Source of the DNA: Pseudomonas alloputida | GTDB lineage: Bacteria > Pseudomonadota > Gammaproteobacteria > Pseudomonadales > Pseudomonadaceae | Assembly: GCF_021283545.2 (NCBI RefSeq) | Contig: NZ_CP128540.1 | Span: 2,205,501-2,269,500 of the forward strand | DNA length: 64,000 nucleotides | Reading direction: 5' to 3' | Shown here: in pieces, positions 26,588 through 35,677 of the stretch | Position numbering within the stretch: the first letter of the stretch is position 1 | Layout of the letters: each line of letters opens with the position of its first letter | Notes under the pieces: generated by a model | What the model was told of the DNA's origin: nothing | The model's input: only the letters and a program-made list of their open reading frames with translations | The model's database searches: none | Program-made: the position numbers and the translations under genes

Positions 26588-27942
26588 GGCGTGCTCCTTC
26601 CTTGCTCCGCATGATGTAGGCGGTCTGGCTGCGGATCGCGCTGGTCGATGCTGCGCGAGGCATCGGCGCCGCCGGCGTGGCGATCAAGGACCAGGCTGGC
26701 GGTGTTGGTGGCCAGGGCTTGGCGCACCTGCAACTCGGTTTGCAGCAAGCGGATCTCGCGCTCCAGTGTTTCGACATTGCTGTTGAGGGCAGTGGTAGCG
26801 GGTTGTGCCGACGCCACATTGGGTTCGTGGCTGCCGGCGAGCAGCGTGCGTTGCAGCAGCATCGCCTTGTAGATCACGCTCGACAGCGCGGTCTCGCTGG
26901 CCAGGCGTCGGGCCAACAGGTTCTGGTCGGGATCATCGCGCAGGCCCTCGATGACCCCACGGGAGACCTGCAGCAACGGGCTGGAGACTTTGCCCAGGTT
27001 CTCCGGCGTGGGCTCCTCTGCGCCCGACAACATGCGCTGCAAGCCTTCAAGGTGCTGGGTGTAGGTTTCCTGGATCAATGGCGTGAGACCTGCACCCGCG
27101 CTGACGCGCAGCGTCTCGCAGTCATCACAGGTCTCCACTTCGGTCTCACCGAGCACACGTGTGGCCCACTCAGCGGCCTCGTCGGGGCTCCCCCAGGCCT
27201 GGCAGATTGCGCCGTTCTGACAATTTGAGCCGACGGCCGAGGTGTCCTCGACCGAACGGTTGTGCAGTAGGTTGTAACCCGCCTTGACCACGTCCGAGGT
27301 CACTCGGATCGGCGCCTGGCCATAGCCGCCGGCCTTTTGCCCGCCGACCCAGCTGACACCGTTGTTGCCGTTGTTGGATTCGGTGTCCTTCACCGCGGTC
27401 ACGGCATCACCGTCGGACTGCTCCAGGTTGTGCTGCATTTCCTGGTTCTGTGCCAGTGCTCCCCAACCGGCCTGATCCACCTTGTCAGCCATCTTCGCCG
27501 CCATCGCCTGGCAGGTGAGCTTGGAGCGGTCGAAGTCGATGCGCCCCTGGAGCACGCCGTTGCTCAGCAGCTCATACAGCCCGGGATTGGCGCGCTGGAT
27601 GATCATTGCCGGCAGCGACATCACCGCCTGGGTGGCGTTCTGGATGACGTTGCCCATGATTTGTTGGAAACCCTGCGTGGCACCATTGAGCTGGTTCTGC
27701 AGGGTGTTGGAGAGGTTCATGTTTCCGCACATCATGTTCGCGCGCCAGGACAGGCCTACGCCGAGTCCGCTGGGGCGGTAGAGCGAGGAGGGCGCGCCCA
27801 CCGCCGATCCGCCACCGATGGTGTACATCACCCGATCGTCCAATACCTGTGCCTGGTCGCCCAGGTGGTAGCCACTCTCGGCGGCGTGGCCAGCGGCGCA
27901 CACGAAAAGACATACCAACCCGAACGAGAGGGTGTTCATCAC
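26584..27942 (-). CDS. Integrating conjugative element protein, TIGR03755 family
   Basis: Predicted exported component of the GI-type secretion machinery. The 452-aa protein starts with a signal peptide (MNTLSFGLVCLFVCAAGHAAES). It includes LSWRANMMCGNMNLSNTLQNQLNGATQGFQQIMGNVIQNA (about 64-103), a motif block typical of this family and of TraH-like proteins, and a coiled-coil tail (about 380-425). It overlaps the TIGR03756 gene by 4 bp. Named by family similarity. Confidence 0.88.
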   Translation of the reverse strand: MMNTLSFGLVCLFVCAAGHAAESGYHLGDQAQVLDDRVMYTIGGGSAVGAPSSLYRPSGLGVGLSWRANMMCGNMNLSNTLQNQLNGATQGFQQIMGNVIQNATQAVMSLPAMIIQRANPGLYELLSNGVLQGRIDFDRSKLTCQAMAAKMADKVDQAGWGALAQNQEMQHNLEQSDGDAVTAVKDTESNNGNNGVSWVGGQKAGGYGQAPIRVTSDVVKAGYNLLHNRSVEDTSAVGSNCQNGAICQAWGSPDEAAEWATRVLGETEVETCDDCETLRVSAGAGLTPLIQETYTQHLEGLQRMLSGAEEPTPENLGKVSSPLLQVSRGVIEGLRDDPDQNLLARRLASETALSSVIYKAMLLQRTLLAGSHEPNVASAQPATTALNSNVETLEREIRLLQTELQVRQALATNTASLVLDRHAGGADASRSIDQRDPQPDRLHHAEQGRSTP

Positions 27943-28958
27943 TGCCCTCCATCAAAGTCGATGCTGAACAGAAAGGTCTGTCCCATGCGTTGGCAGCACC
28001 TGTACGGGCGCCACAGCGACCAGGCGTAGGCGCCCTCGGCACTCTGGAGGGTGGCGCTCGGGAAGATGGCGCAGGTGCTCTGCACCATCGGAGTGAGCAA
28101 CTGCCAGCGGTGGTTGTTGATGTTGTTCTCCATCACCGGCTGCGGCGGCCAATATCCGGGCGCTGGCATCGGCTGCAACGGTAGGTAGACGTGCGGCTGG
28201 CCAACGCGGGTGATGAAGTCGCTGGCGCGCTGCGCCATCACCGCGGCGGCCTTGAAGTCATCGGGTTGTACCAGGAATCCCTGCCGCGGGTAGACGCTAC
28301 CCCACATGTTGCCGAAGGCCTGGCTACCGATCTCGCGCATGCCCGGAGTCAGCGCCTGCGGGTAAACGGACTCGGGGATGGCGTGGCGCCAGGCCAGCGG
28401 ATCGAGCGTGCTCAGGTAGTAGGGCGCAAGCGGCACCGCCCCGCTCGGACACGCATAGCCGAAGCCGAAACTCTGGGCCAGGGCCGTCAGGGCAGCGCCG
28501 CCGGGATGCCCGATGCCGTCGACATTCTTGAAACGGGGCAGGTTGTCGCGTTGCGACGAGGGCGTGATCAGGTTGCCCCCGCCTTGCGACAGGGGCGTCG
28601 GTACCGAAAGGGCAGACATCTCGCCCCAGGGGTTACTGCCGGTGTTGGAATAGCTCGACACCACCAACTCGGGAATGAAGTGCCGGACCTTGGGTGAGGT
28701 TCGCACTGTGCAGCCGAACGGCGTACACAGTAGCCAATAGCAGATCCCGACGATTCTGTACTCCAGACACTGCAGCGACGCGACCGAGGCAATGATGGCG
28801 GGGGTGGTCAGTGCCAAGCATTGTTCGGTGAGGAACATCGTGAGAGATGCGGCAAATATCCGCTTGGCATTTCCGCGCCTGCTGCTGCGATGTGCTCCGG
28901 AGTGCCGACCTAGAGAGACCGATCTGTCTAATGAGTCTTTCATAGCTATACCCAGCAC
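27939..28958 (-). CDS. Integrating conjugative element protein, TIGR03756 family (TraU-like)
   Basis: The 339-aa TraU-like protein is recognised by ECLEYRIVGICYWLLCTPFGCTVRTSPKVRHFIPELVVSSYSNTG in short segments (about 70-110, cysteine-rich). Later cysteine-containing blocks follow, such as FGYACPSG and WRPYRCCQRMGQTFLFSIDF. The start is uncertain: ATG at 28958 or 28943; the first 30 residues are basic and unusual, followed by a signal-like stretch ending in LALTTP. The TIGR03757 gene that usually precedes it is absent here. Confidence 0.86.
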   Translation of the reverse strand: MLGIAMKDSLDRSVSLGRHSGAHRSSRRGNAKRIFAASLTMFLTEQCLALTTPAIIASVASLQCLEYRIVGICYWLLCTPFGCTVRTSPKVRHFIPELVVSSYSNTGSNPWGEMSALSVPTPLSQGGGNLITPSSQRDNLPRFKNVDGIGHPGGAALTALAQSFGFGYACPSGAVPLAPYYLSTLDPLAWRHAIPESVYPQALTPGMREIGSQAFGNMWGSVYPRQGFLVQPDDFKAAAVMAQRASDFITRVGQPHVYLPLQPMPAPGYWPPQPVMENNINNHRWQLLTPMVQSTCAIFPSATLQSAEGAYAWSLWRPYRCCQRMGQTFLFSIDFDGGQ

Positions 28959-29146
28959 CTAATCGATGTAACGACGACGGCGTGGTTGAGTGTCTGAGGT
29001 CTGACTCACGCGGTGGACCAACTAAATGAGAGCCGAAGCATCGTTTTTGCAGGTTCTCAAGCCAGCGTAACGTCCGAACCTCGGGGCATGGGCAACGAAG
29101 GCAAGCTGTTTTAGGGATAAGCTTTACTACTGAAAGGGGAGAAGAC

Positions 29147-29692
29147 GTGGTTGCTATGGGCACGCACCTGGAACACTGGTCTAGAAACCTGCGGGTGGTG
29201 ACACTCGTGCTGTTGCTTGCTGCGCCAGGGGCTGACGCCGATCTATTTGATGATATCCCAGGAGCACGCTCCATTGGGGCAGGCGAGTTTCGCTGGTTTG
29301 GCCTTACTATCTATGAGGCTCGTCTGTGGAGCCGCCATCCTAAGCCGACGCTAGACACCGCTTTGGCCCTGGAGGTCACGTTCCTGCGTGATGTCAGCAG
29401 AGCCACGCTTGTCGAGATGCTTCAGGACGAATTCCGCCGATTGGGCGGCGACAAGCTTGAGGAAGAGCAATTGGCGAAATGGAGCTTTGAGATGCGCAGG
29501 GCGTTTGGCGATGTTCGGGCGGGACAGCGGCTGATAGGGGTGTACCTGCCTGGGCGCGGTTGTCGTTTCTATGTGAATGATCAACTGAGCCGAGAGGTGC
29601 TTGACCCTGACTTCGCCCGAGCGTTCTTCTCCATCTGGCTAGATGGCAGAACACGCTTTCCAAAGTTGCGGCGCGCGTTGCTGGGCGATTAA
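29147..29692 (+). CDS. Chalcone-isomerase-like secreted protein
   Basis: The 181-aa protein has a signal peptide (VVTLVLLLAAPGADA). A chalcone-isomerase-fold domain follows (about 40-175), with GAGEFRWFGLTIYEARLWS, ALALEVTFLRDVSRATLVEMLQDEFRRLG and IGVYLPGRGCRFYVND. Bacterial members of this family are periplasmic and of unknown function. The start is a GTG at 29147 after GGGGAGAA, or an ATG at 29156. It is a plus-strand cargo gene placed between two minus-strand tra genes. Confidence 0.75.
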   Translation: MVAMGTHLEHWSRNLRVVTLVLLLAAPGADADLFDDIPGARSIGAGEFRWFGLTIYEARLWSRHPKPTLDTALALEVTFLRDVSRATLVEMLQDEFRRLGGDKLEEEQLAKWSFEMRRAFGDVRAGQRLIGVYLPGRGCRFYVNDQLSREVLDPDFARAFFSIWLDGRTRFPKLRRALLGD

Positions 29693-29901
29693 CGAATCCG
29701 AACATGCGAAGGCGCGATGGGGGACAATCAAAGGGTTGCATTATGACCAGTTGATTAGCGATTTATTTCGAAAATGGCAGCTGGCGTTGACCTCTTGTCA
29801 GACGGTACCTTTCAGGGCCGGTATAGGCGGTTGCGAAATGGGGGGCGTTCGCTATCGTGGCATTACACGCTCCGTATAAAACTAAAGTTATAGGAGGCGA
29901 C

Positions 29902-30204
29902 ATGAGAATTCGCGGTGATGTGTTTTGGGATTGGGCGGATCAAACGCTCCATCATCGCACTCATGACGAGACCCTTGACGACGGAACCTTTATCGACGTC
30001 CAGGTGCGATTGTCGCGTACCGGCAGTACGCAAATGTTCATTGGCGTATACGCGCCACAGGGCATGGCGGTACATGAGGAGGCTTTTGACTCGCGACCCG
30101 GCGAATCGATGACGCGGGCGTTGGCATGGGGCGTTGGGCGTGCCAGACGGATATCCCTCGAACATGCTTCCACCGGAGACAGCCCTCTATCAAAACAAGG
30201 CTGA
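29902..30204 (+). CDS. Hypothetical protein
   Basis: The 100-aa protein (MRIRGDVFWDWADQTLHHRT...) has a perfect AGGAGG ribosome site 5 nt upstream. It is predicted soluble, with alternating beta-like segments (IDVQVRLSRTGSTQMFIGVYA) and a helix (ESMTRALAWGVGRARRIS). Similar proteins are common but unnamed in pseudomonads. It follows the chalcone-isomerase-like gene on the same strand and ends 40 bp from the VirB4 gene tail. Confidence 0.65.
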   Translation: MRIRGDVFWDWADQTLHHRTHDETLDDGTFIDVQVRLSRTGSTQMFIGVYAPQGMAVHEEAFDSRPGESMTRALAWGVGRARRISLEHASTGDSPLSKQG

Positions 30205-30243
30205 ATGCCTTTGTTCGCCCCGCTGAGGACACGTGCTGTTGGA

Positions 30244-32991
30244 TTACGGCTTTATACCCCGTCGCCGATCAATTTCCGCCGCGATGCTCAGGGCGGCTTC
30301 CAATTCAGTGATGCGCTGTTCTTCCATCAGTCGCCAGCGTTGAGCCTTTTCTTCGGGCTCGGTCATGGCCAGGGCGAGGTACAGGCTTGGTGGTACCGCG
30401 CGAAACAGCGTCTCCAGCTGCTTGGACAAGACCACGCCCTCGGTGTACTTGCCCGAGGCCTTGCTCGCCGACAGCAGCAGAGTCTTCTGTGCCGGCGTGA
30501 GCTTCTTGAACCGCGCGATCTCTTCGATCTCTGCCGGCGGCATGTTCAGGCAGATCCACCACTCGATCATGTTGAGCATGGTCTGCGCCGCATCGGGGAA
30601 GTCGGCCAGGTTCTGCGTCGCCAGCCAGAACCAGGCACCCAGCTTGCGCCACATCTTGGTGCCCTTGACCACGAAGGGCGCCAGCAGCGGGTTTTTGGTG
30701 ATGATGTGGCCTTCGTCCGTGACCATGATGATCGGACGACCGAGGTACTGGTCGCGTTCGGCAAGGTTGTTCACGGTGTTCATCAAGCTGATGTAGCTGA
30801 TCGACATCTGCGCTTCATAGCCCTCGCGGGCATAGGTGGCGAGGTCGACGATGGTGACATCGCTTTCCGGCCAAGGGGTGCCTGGTCGGTCAAACAGCGC
30901 ACCCTCGAAACCTTGGCAGAACAGGTCGATGGACTCGGCCATTTCCTGGGCCCGCTCGCGACGTTTGTCGGGCAGGTGGGCGTCGCTGGCTACCGTGCGA
31001 AGGGCATCACGGACATGGCGCGTCATGACCTGCTGATCGCTGGCCGCACAGTGCCTGGCGGCGTCGAGAATGCACTCGCGAATCAGGCTGCGGTCTGCCC
31101 GGGTGAGGCGCGCCTCTTCCTTGGCTTCGCCGCCGGTGATCATCAGGCGGGCGGTGATCTCCAGCTCGCCCAGCACATCGCGTTGCTCGTCGCTGCCCGA
31201 AGCGTCTTCATCCAGGACCTCGGTCGACAGGCTGGCGACCTGGTCGGGGCGTTCGATCAGTCGGCGGGCATCGGCGAAAGGGGCCAGGCTCAAGCCGCTG
31301 CCCGGTTTGAGTTGGACCTTATTGACGGTCAAACCTAGGGTGGCGAAGTAGTCGCCCTGCAGGCCAAAGGAGTTGCCGGCTTCGACGATGAACAGCCGCG
31401 GCCGGTACACCGCCATGATCTGCATCAGAATCGAGACCAGGGTGGCCGACTTGCCGGCGCCAGTCGGGCCGAACAACAGCAGGTGACCATTCATGGAACG
31501 GTCGAAGCGTGACAGCGGGTCGAACGATAGTGGCGCGCCACCCCGATTGAAAAAGGTGATGCCCGGGTTGCCGGTACCGATGCTGCGTCCCCACAGCGGC
31601 AGCAGGTTGGCCACATGCTGGGCAAACAAGAGCCGGGTGTACCAATTGCGTTTATCCCGTGCGGGGTTGTAGACCATCGGCAGCCAGCGCAGGTAGCTGT
31701 TGCACGCGGCCACCTCATCGCCCTCGCGCACCGGTTGCAGGCCGGCGCCGAGCAGTACATTGGCTGCCTGGATCGAGCGCTGGCGCAATTGCTGTTCATC
31801 GGCGCCGCGCAGGTACAAGGCCAAAGTACCGCGGTACAGCTTGTGCTGGCGACCGATCAGCGCGCGGGCCTCTTCCACATCCTGGCGAGTCTGGGTCGAG
31901 GCCAGGTTTTCGCCGATTGCTTTGCGCGCCAGGCGGTTGAGCTGCTCCTCGAGCACATCCTGGGGCGTGATCACCAAGGTCAGGCTCAGGATGGCCTGCT
32001 CCGGCAACTGGTCGAACAAGGCGTTGAGCGCCTCACCCTTGCGGGTCTCGCCGGTCAGCTGGCCGATAAGGGGCGGCCTGCGCAGCTTGTCGACTACCAT
32101 CACCGCGTGCGGCTGCTGATCGAAATACCACAGCCCCTGCTCGCTGTCCGAGTGTGGCTCCTGGAAGAACAGCCGCTCGGCAAAGGCATGGTCGAACGGC
32201 AGCGATAGGCCCTCGCCGTCATCGGTCTCCGGGTAGGGCACCCGTCGATAGAACGCTGCTGGTGCTTCACCGGTGAGGGTCGGTGCCGGGTTAAACCAGG
32301 GCAGCAACCACGCATAGAAATCCCGCCCCGTCAGCCGGCGAGGATTGACGCCGCAGGCCTGCAACGACGCTACCAGGCGGTCACAGGTTCTTTCCAACAG
32401 CTGAGTGGGTTTTTGCCCGTCGTCGTCGGCCTGGTCACCGAGCCAGCGATAGACCACCAGTCGAATCCGCCGATTGCTGCCGCGCCAGGGCAGGTGCGAC
32501 ACGACAGGGTCGTCAAACAGCCCAACCGGTTTGGCAATGGTTTCGAGGTGGTGCTGCATCAAAGCAAGGAAGGCAGCGGTGAAGGGTGTGCCTGTCGCTC
32601 GGGGTGCAACGTATTGCTCCAAGCGTTCCAGGTACGGGGAAAAGTCACTGTCGTCCTGGCAGAAGAACTGCACCACCCATGGCGCCTGGTCGAACTCGTC
32701 GAAGCTGTCCTGCAGCGCATCTTCCAACGCATCGCGCGCTGCCGTCAGCCATTCCGGCTCACGGCCCTCGGTGCCGATCGGCTGCAACTCGAACACGGCG
32801 CCGACCGAGCGGTTGTCGTCGAGCAGAAAGCACTGCTCCTCCTCAAGGTATTCGACCCAGGGCAAGTGGTCGGTGAAACTGGGGTTGTGCGCATACTGTG
32901 CAGCCTCATCCGCACGTGTTGCGCGCCGACGCTGCGCCGCGCGCCAGGGCTTCCAGCGCGGCGGGGTGCGATCTACATCATCATCCATCAC
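30244..32991 (-). CDS. Conjugative transfer ATPase (VirB4/TraC-like), TIGR03744 family
   Basis: Cytoplasmic ATPase that powers pilus assembly and substrate transport. The 915-aa protein has an N-terminal TraC-like domain and a C-terminal RecA-like core. Walker A LLFGPTGAGKSATL lies near residue 510, Walker B IIMVTDEGHIITKNPLLAP near 755 and a TQNLADFPD motif near 790. The first residues (MMDDDVDRTPPRW) are arginine- and acid-rich as in this family. It overlaps the lipoprotein gene by 4 bp. It seems intact. Confidence 0.93.
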   Translation of the reverse strand: MMDDDVDRTPPRWKPWRAAQRRRATRADEAAQYAHNPSFTDHLPWVEYLEEEQCFLLDDNRSVGAVFELQPIGTEGREPEWLTAARDALEDALQDSFDEFDQAPWVVQFFCQDDSDFSPYLERLEQYVAPRATGTPFTAAFLALMQHHLETIAKPVGLFDDPVVSHLPWRGSNRRIRLVVYRWLGDQADDDGQKPTQLLERTCDRLVASLQACGVNPRRLTGRDFYAWLLPWFNPAPTLTGEAPAAFYRRVPYPETDDGEGLSLPFDHAFAERLFFQEPHSDSEQGLWYFDQQPHAVMVVDKLRRPPLIGQLTGETRKGEALNALFDQLPEQAILSLTLVITPQDVLEEQLNRLARKAIGENLASTQTRQDVEEARALIGRQHKLYRGTLALYLRGADEQQLRQRSIQAANVLLGAGLQPVREGDEVAACNSYLRWLPMVYNPARDKRNWYTRLLFAQHVANLLPLWGRSIGTGNPGITFFNRGGAPLSFDPLSRFDRSMNGHLLLFGPTGAGKSATLVSILMQIMAVYRPRLFIVEAGNSFGLQGDYFATLGLTVNKVQLKPGSGLSLAPFADARRLIERPDQVASLSTEVLDEDASGSDEQRDVLGELEITARLMITGGEAKEEARLTRADRSLIRECILDAARHCAASDQQVMTRHVRDALRTVASDAHLPDKRRERAQEMAESIDLFCQGFEGALFDRPGTPWPESDVTIVDLATYAREGYEAQMSISYISLMNTVNNLAERDQYLGRPIIMVTDEGHIITKNPLLAPFVVKGTKMWRKLGAWFWLATQNLADFPDAAQTMLNMIEWWICLNMPPAEIEEIARFKKLTPAQKTLLLSASKASGKYTEGVVLSKQLETLFRAVPPSLYLALAMTEPEEKAQRWRLMEEQRITELEAALSIAAEIDRRRGIKP

Positions 32992-33407
32992 AGATCGTCC
33001 AAGCGTTCGCCGGGCAGCGCATACTGGACCTTCTCGTACAACGGGAAGACGGTCGAATAGCCGGGCACGGGCGTCTGTTGGGTACCGGCCAGGTGCGGGT
33101 AGATGTACATCACCAGATCAGGGTTGGGCAGGCGTGGGAACTGGGCGCGGATCTCGTTGGCGGCTGTGCGGGTGTAGGCGCTCTGGTCCTTGATCAGGCG
33201 CTCGGGATCAAGCACTGGCCGGCGCAGCTCATCGCGGGCCTCCTGCAACTGCTGCTGCGTACCGACGGCGCCGCCGCTGTTCCAAATATCCAGCATGGTG
33301 TGGTCGCCGTGGGGCAGCATTTCGTCCTTGCTGGTGGTGCAGCCCGCCAGGTGCAGGCAAAGCAGCAGGCTAATCCAGGTCCAGTACCGAAACGGGTGGG
33401 CTTTCAT
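32988..33407 (-). CDS. Conjugative transfer region lipoprotein, TIGR03751 family
   Basis: The 139-aa outer-membrane lipoprotein has a signal peptide and lipobox (LHLAGC, cysteine at about residue 23) followed by TTSKDEMLPHGDHTMLDIWN, the family hallmark, and the tail FPLYEKVQYALPGE. It probably plays the VirB7/TraV-like role of anchoring the core complex. It overlaps the TIGR03752 gene by 38 bp. Confidence 0.9.
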   Translation of the reverse strand: MKAHPFRYWTWISLLLCLHLAGCTTSKDEMLPHGDHTMLDIWNSGGAVGTQQQLQEARDELRRPVLDPERLIKDQSAYTRTAANEIRAQFPRLPNPDLVMYIYPHLAGTQQTPVPGYSTVFPLYEKVQYALPGERLDDL

Positions 33408-34878
33408 GATTCACTCTCCGGCCTTTGGGTTCGTAATCGATGCTGATTTCGTGATCCAGGTGCAAGGCCACCTTGGCACCCGGCGGGACGTAGATGGCGG
33501 CAAACGCTTCGCCGTAGAGCTTGTTGACCCAGTCACGAATGTCGCCGATGCCACCGCTGATGACCGAGTTCAGTGCGCTGTTGCCACTGTTCTGACTCAG
33601 CCCCAAGCTGCCGCTGGCCGAGTTGATGAAGGAGGTGTTGGTCTGTTCGCTGCCCAGCGCTGCTGCAAATCCAGCGCCGGCAGCGGTGATCAGGCTCTGG
33701 CTGCCGAGGTACTGCTGGGCGTTGGAGCGACGCTCGCCGGCGATGCAGGGAATGCCGTAAGGGTCGGAGATGTAGCCGAGGCCGCCGCGGATCTTTTCGG
33801 TGTCCGAGGTCTGGGTGCTGGCGCGGTTGCGGCTGATCACCTTCTGCGGCTGCGGCACCGTGCGGACGGTGCCGTCGCTGAAGACAAAGGTGAGCGACTC
33901 GACCTGGCCGCGCACGCAGGACAAGGTCCAGTCGCCGGCCGCGGTACCGCTCATGACCGCGCCGACCACGTCCGGTAGATCGATGCCGTTGGCGGTGAGG
34001 TTGTCCGGTCCCACCAGTACCTTGAACGGGTAGGGATCATTCACCGTGCCGTCCACCGGCACGCGGCCAATCAGCGCGGTCATAGCGATCGAGCCCATCA
34101 GGGTCGAGTTCTCCGGGATGGTGTAGAGGGGCTTGGCACCCTCGGCCCGGTCCTGAGTGCCTTCCAGGTCGTGCTCGCCTTTGGCCACGGCACGGAGATG
34201 GTCTTGGCCGCGGTCAATCGCGTTGTTGTCTAGGCCATGCAGGTCTTTGAATTTCGACGTCAGCGACGACAACGGTCCCTCAGCTTTGCTGGTGCCCTCC
34301 TGGCCGGCACGGGCATTCGATGGCTCGATCCACTGCACCGCATCCGCCGGCAGTTGTGCCCCGGAGAATTGTTGCTCGTCACCCGGCTCGAGACCGAAGC
34401 CCACAGGTATTTCGGACTTCGCGGGCGGCTTGTTGGTGAGTTGGTCCTTGAGCCGGGACAGCAAACCCTGGGTCTCGCGGTGCTGTTGCTCGGCCTTCTG
34501 CCGGGCATCGTTGGCCTGTTGGCGCTGCTCGGTGACCTGCTGGGTGACACTGCTCAGCGTGCTCTGAATGCGGCTGTCGATGTTGCCTTCGCGCGTGCGC
34601 AGGCGGTTGTTCTCGGTCTGCAGCGTCTCGTTACCTTTCTTCAGTGACAGCATCTCGCTGCGCATCGCCTTGACCTGGCCAATCAGCGTGGCCACGGTGT
34701 CGCGCGGCGTGTCGCCAGCAATGCCGAGGGCCTTGGCCTGGTCCGGGCTGAGTGCGGTGTTTTCGGGATCATGGGCAGGTTGACCATCCGGCGCCGCCAC
34801 CCAGGATTTGCCGATGATCAGCACAATTCCCAGCAGGACCGCCGGTACCAGCCATTTCAGCAAACCGTTAGCTTTCAT
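33370..34878 (-). CDS. Integrating conjugative element protein, TIGR03752 family (TraB/VirB10-like)
   Basis: Envelope-spanning scaffold protein. The 502-aa product has one N-terminal membrane anchor (LLKWLVPAVLLGIVLIIGKSW), a coiled coil (about 65-145, KGNETLQTENNRLRTREGNI...), then a VirB10-like C-terminal domain including IPENSTLMGSIAMTALIGRVP. It ends in a basic tail. It overlaps both the lipoprotein gene and the TIGR03749 gene, so the block is translationally linked. Confidence 0.9.
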   Translation of the reverse strand: MKANGLLKWLVPAVLLGIVLIIGKSWVAAPDGQPAHDPENTALSPDQAKALGIAGDTPRDTVATLIGQVKAMRSEMLSLKKGNETLQTENNRLRTREGNIDSRIQSTLSSVTQQVTEQRQQANDARQKAEQQHRETQGLLSRLKDQLTNKPPAKSEIPVGFGLEPGDEQQFSGAQLPADAVQWIEPSNARAGQEGTSKAEGPLSSLTSKFKDLHGLDNNAIDRGQDHLRAVAKGEHDLEGTQDRAEGAKPLYTIPENSTLMGSIAMTALIGRVPVDGTVNDPYPFKVLVGPDNLTANGIDLPDVVGAVMSGTAAGDWTLSCVRGQVESLTFVFSDGTVRTVPQPQKVISRNRASTQTSDTEKIRGGLGYISDPYGIPCIAGERRSNAQQYLGSQSLITAAGAGFAAALGSEQTNTSFINSASGSLGLSQNSGNSALNSVISGGIGDIRDWVNKLYGEAFAAIYVPPGAKVALHLDHEISIDYEPKGRRVNHESPPVSVLDLD

Positions 34879-35677
34879 GATCGGCAGCCTCCGGCGCTGG
34901 CGGTGGCAACAACAGCGCGTGCCTCAGGTCGCCGCCGCGGGTGACGAGGTACGCCACGGTGGTGTCTTCAGGTGTGCCAGCGTGCCCCAGGTATTCGTGC
35001 TGGAAGGTGGCGGCATACAGCGTGGCCTGCAGGTGCCGCGGGTCCAGCTTGACCTTGGCCGACCCACGGTTGACGATCTTCACCGCCGTCACCCAATAGT
35101 CGCCCAGCCGCCAGGCGGCGAGCCCCTTTATGGATACGTGCTCGGTCGGCAGCAGTGTGCTGAACCCTGAGGACTCGTCCAGCGGGACTCGACGCACACC
35201 GGGCAAGGGCGCCACGGTGCGCAGCGGCGCATAGAGGTTCTGCGCCGCGTAGCGAGTCAGCACCACCGGTACCGGCGTCGCTGCGGGGGCTGCATCCTTC
35301 GCGGTTTCCTCGTCCGGGGCCTGAGTCTGGGCAACGATCTTGACCGCCTCCAGCGACTCATTACCTTCGAGCGCTTCGATGTCGATCAGGATGATGTCCC
35401 CCGACTTCACCGACTGCAATTGGAGGCGGGTAGGAGGGAGGGCTTCCGACGCACGCAGGTACACCGTGCCGCCGACTGACTGCACACGCAGCTTGCTGGT
35501 GATCGCGCTGGGTAGCCCGACGCGAACATCCTCATCCAGCATCAGGATACGTTCCTGACCCACCGTCAGCGGCACGGCCAGCGGCAGGCGGTCCCAGTAT
35601 TTGACCTCGACGGCGGCTGCGGCTGAACACCACCCGGCCACCGACACCAGCATCAAGATCAAGAAACGCATCATCAT
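34868..35677 (-). CDS. Integrating conjugative element protein, TIGR03749 family (TraK-like)
   Basis: The 269-aa periplasmic protein has a signal peptide (MMRFLILMLVSVAGWCSAAAA) then the secretin-associated domain with VEVKYWDRLPLAVPLTVGQERILMLDEDVRVGLP. It is likely the VirB9/TraK-like member of the core complex. The start at 35677 forms an ATGA overlap with the stop of the TIGR03746 gene; the longer frame to 35740 is not needed. Confidence 0.88.
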   Translation of the reverse strand: MMMRFLILMLVSVAGWCSAAAAVEVKYWDRLPLAVPLTVGQERILMLDEDVRVGLPSAITSKLRVQSVGGTVYLRASEALPPTRLQLQSVKSGDIILIDIEALEGNESLEAVKIVAQTQAPDEETAKDAAPAATPVPVVLTRYAAQNLYAPLRTVAPLPGVRRVPLDESSGFSTLLPTEHVSIKGLAAWRLGDYWVTAVKIVNRGSAKVKLDPRHLQATLYAATFQHEYLGHAGTPEDTTVAYLVTRGGDLRHALLLPPPAPEAADHES

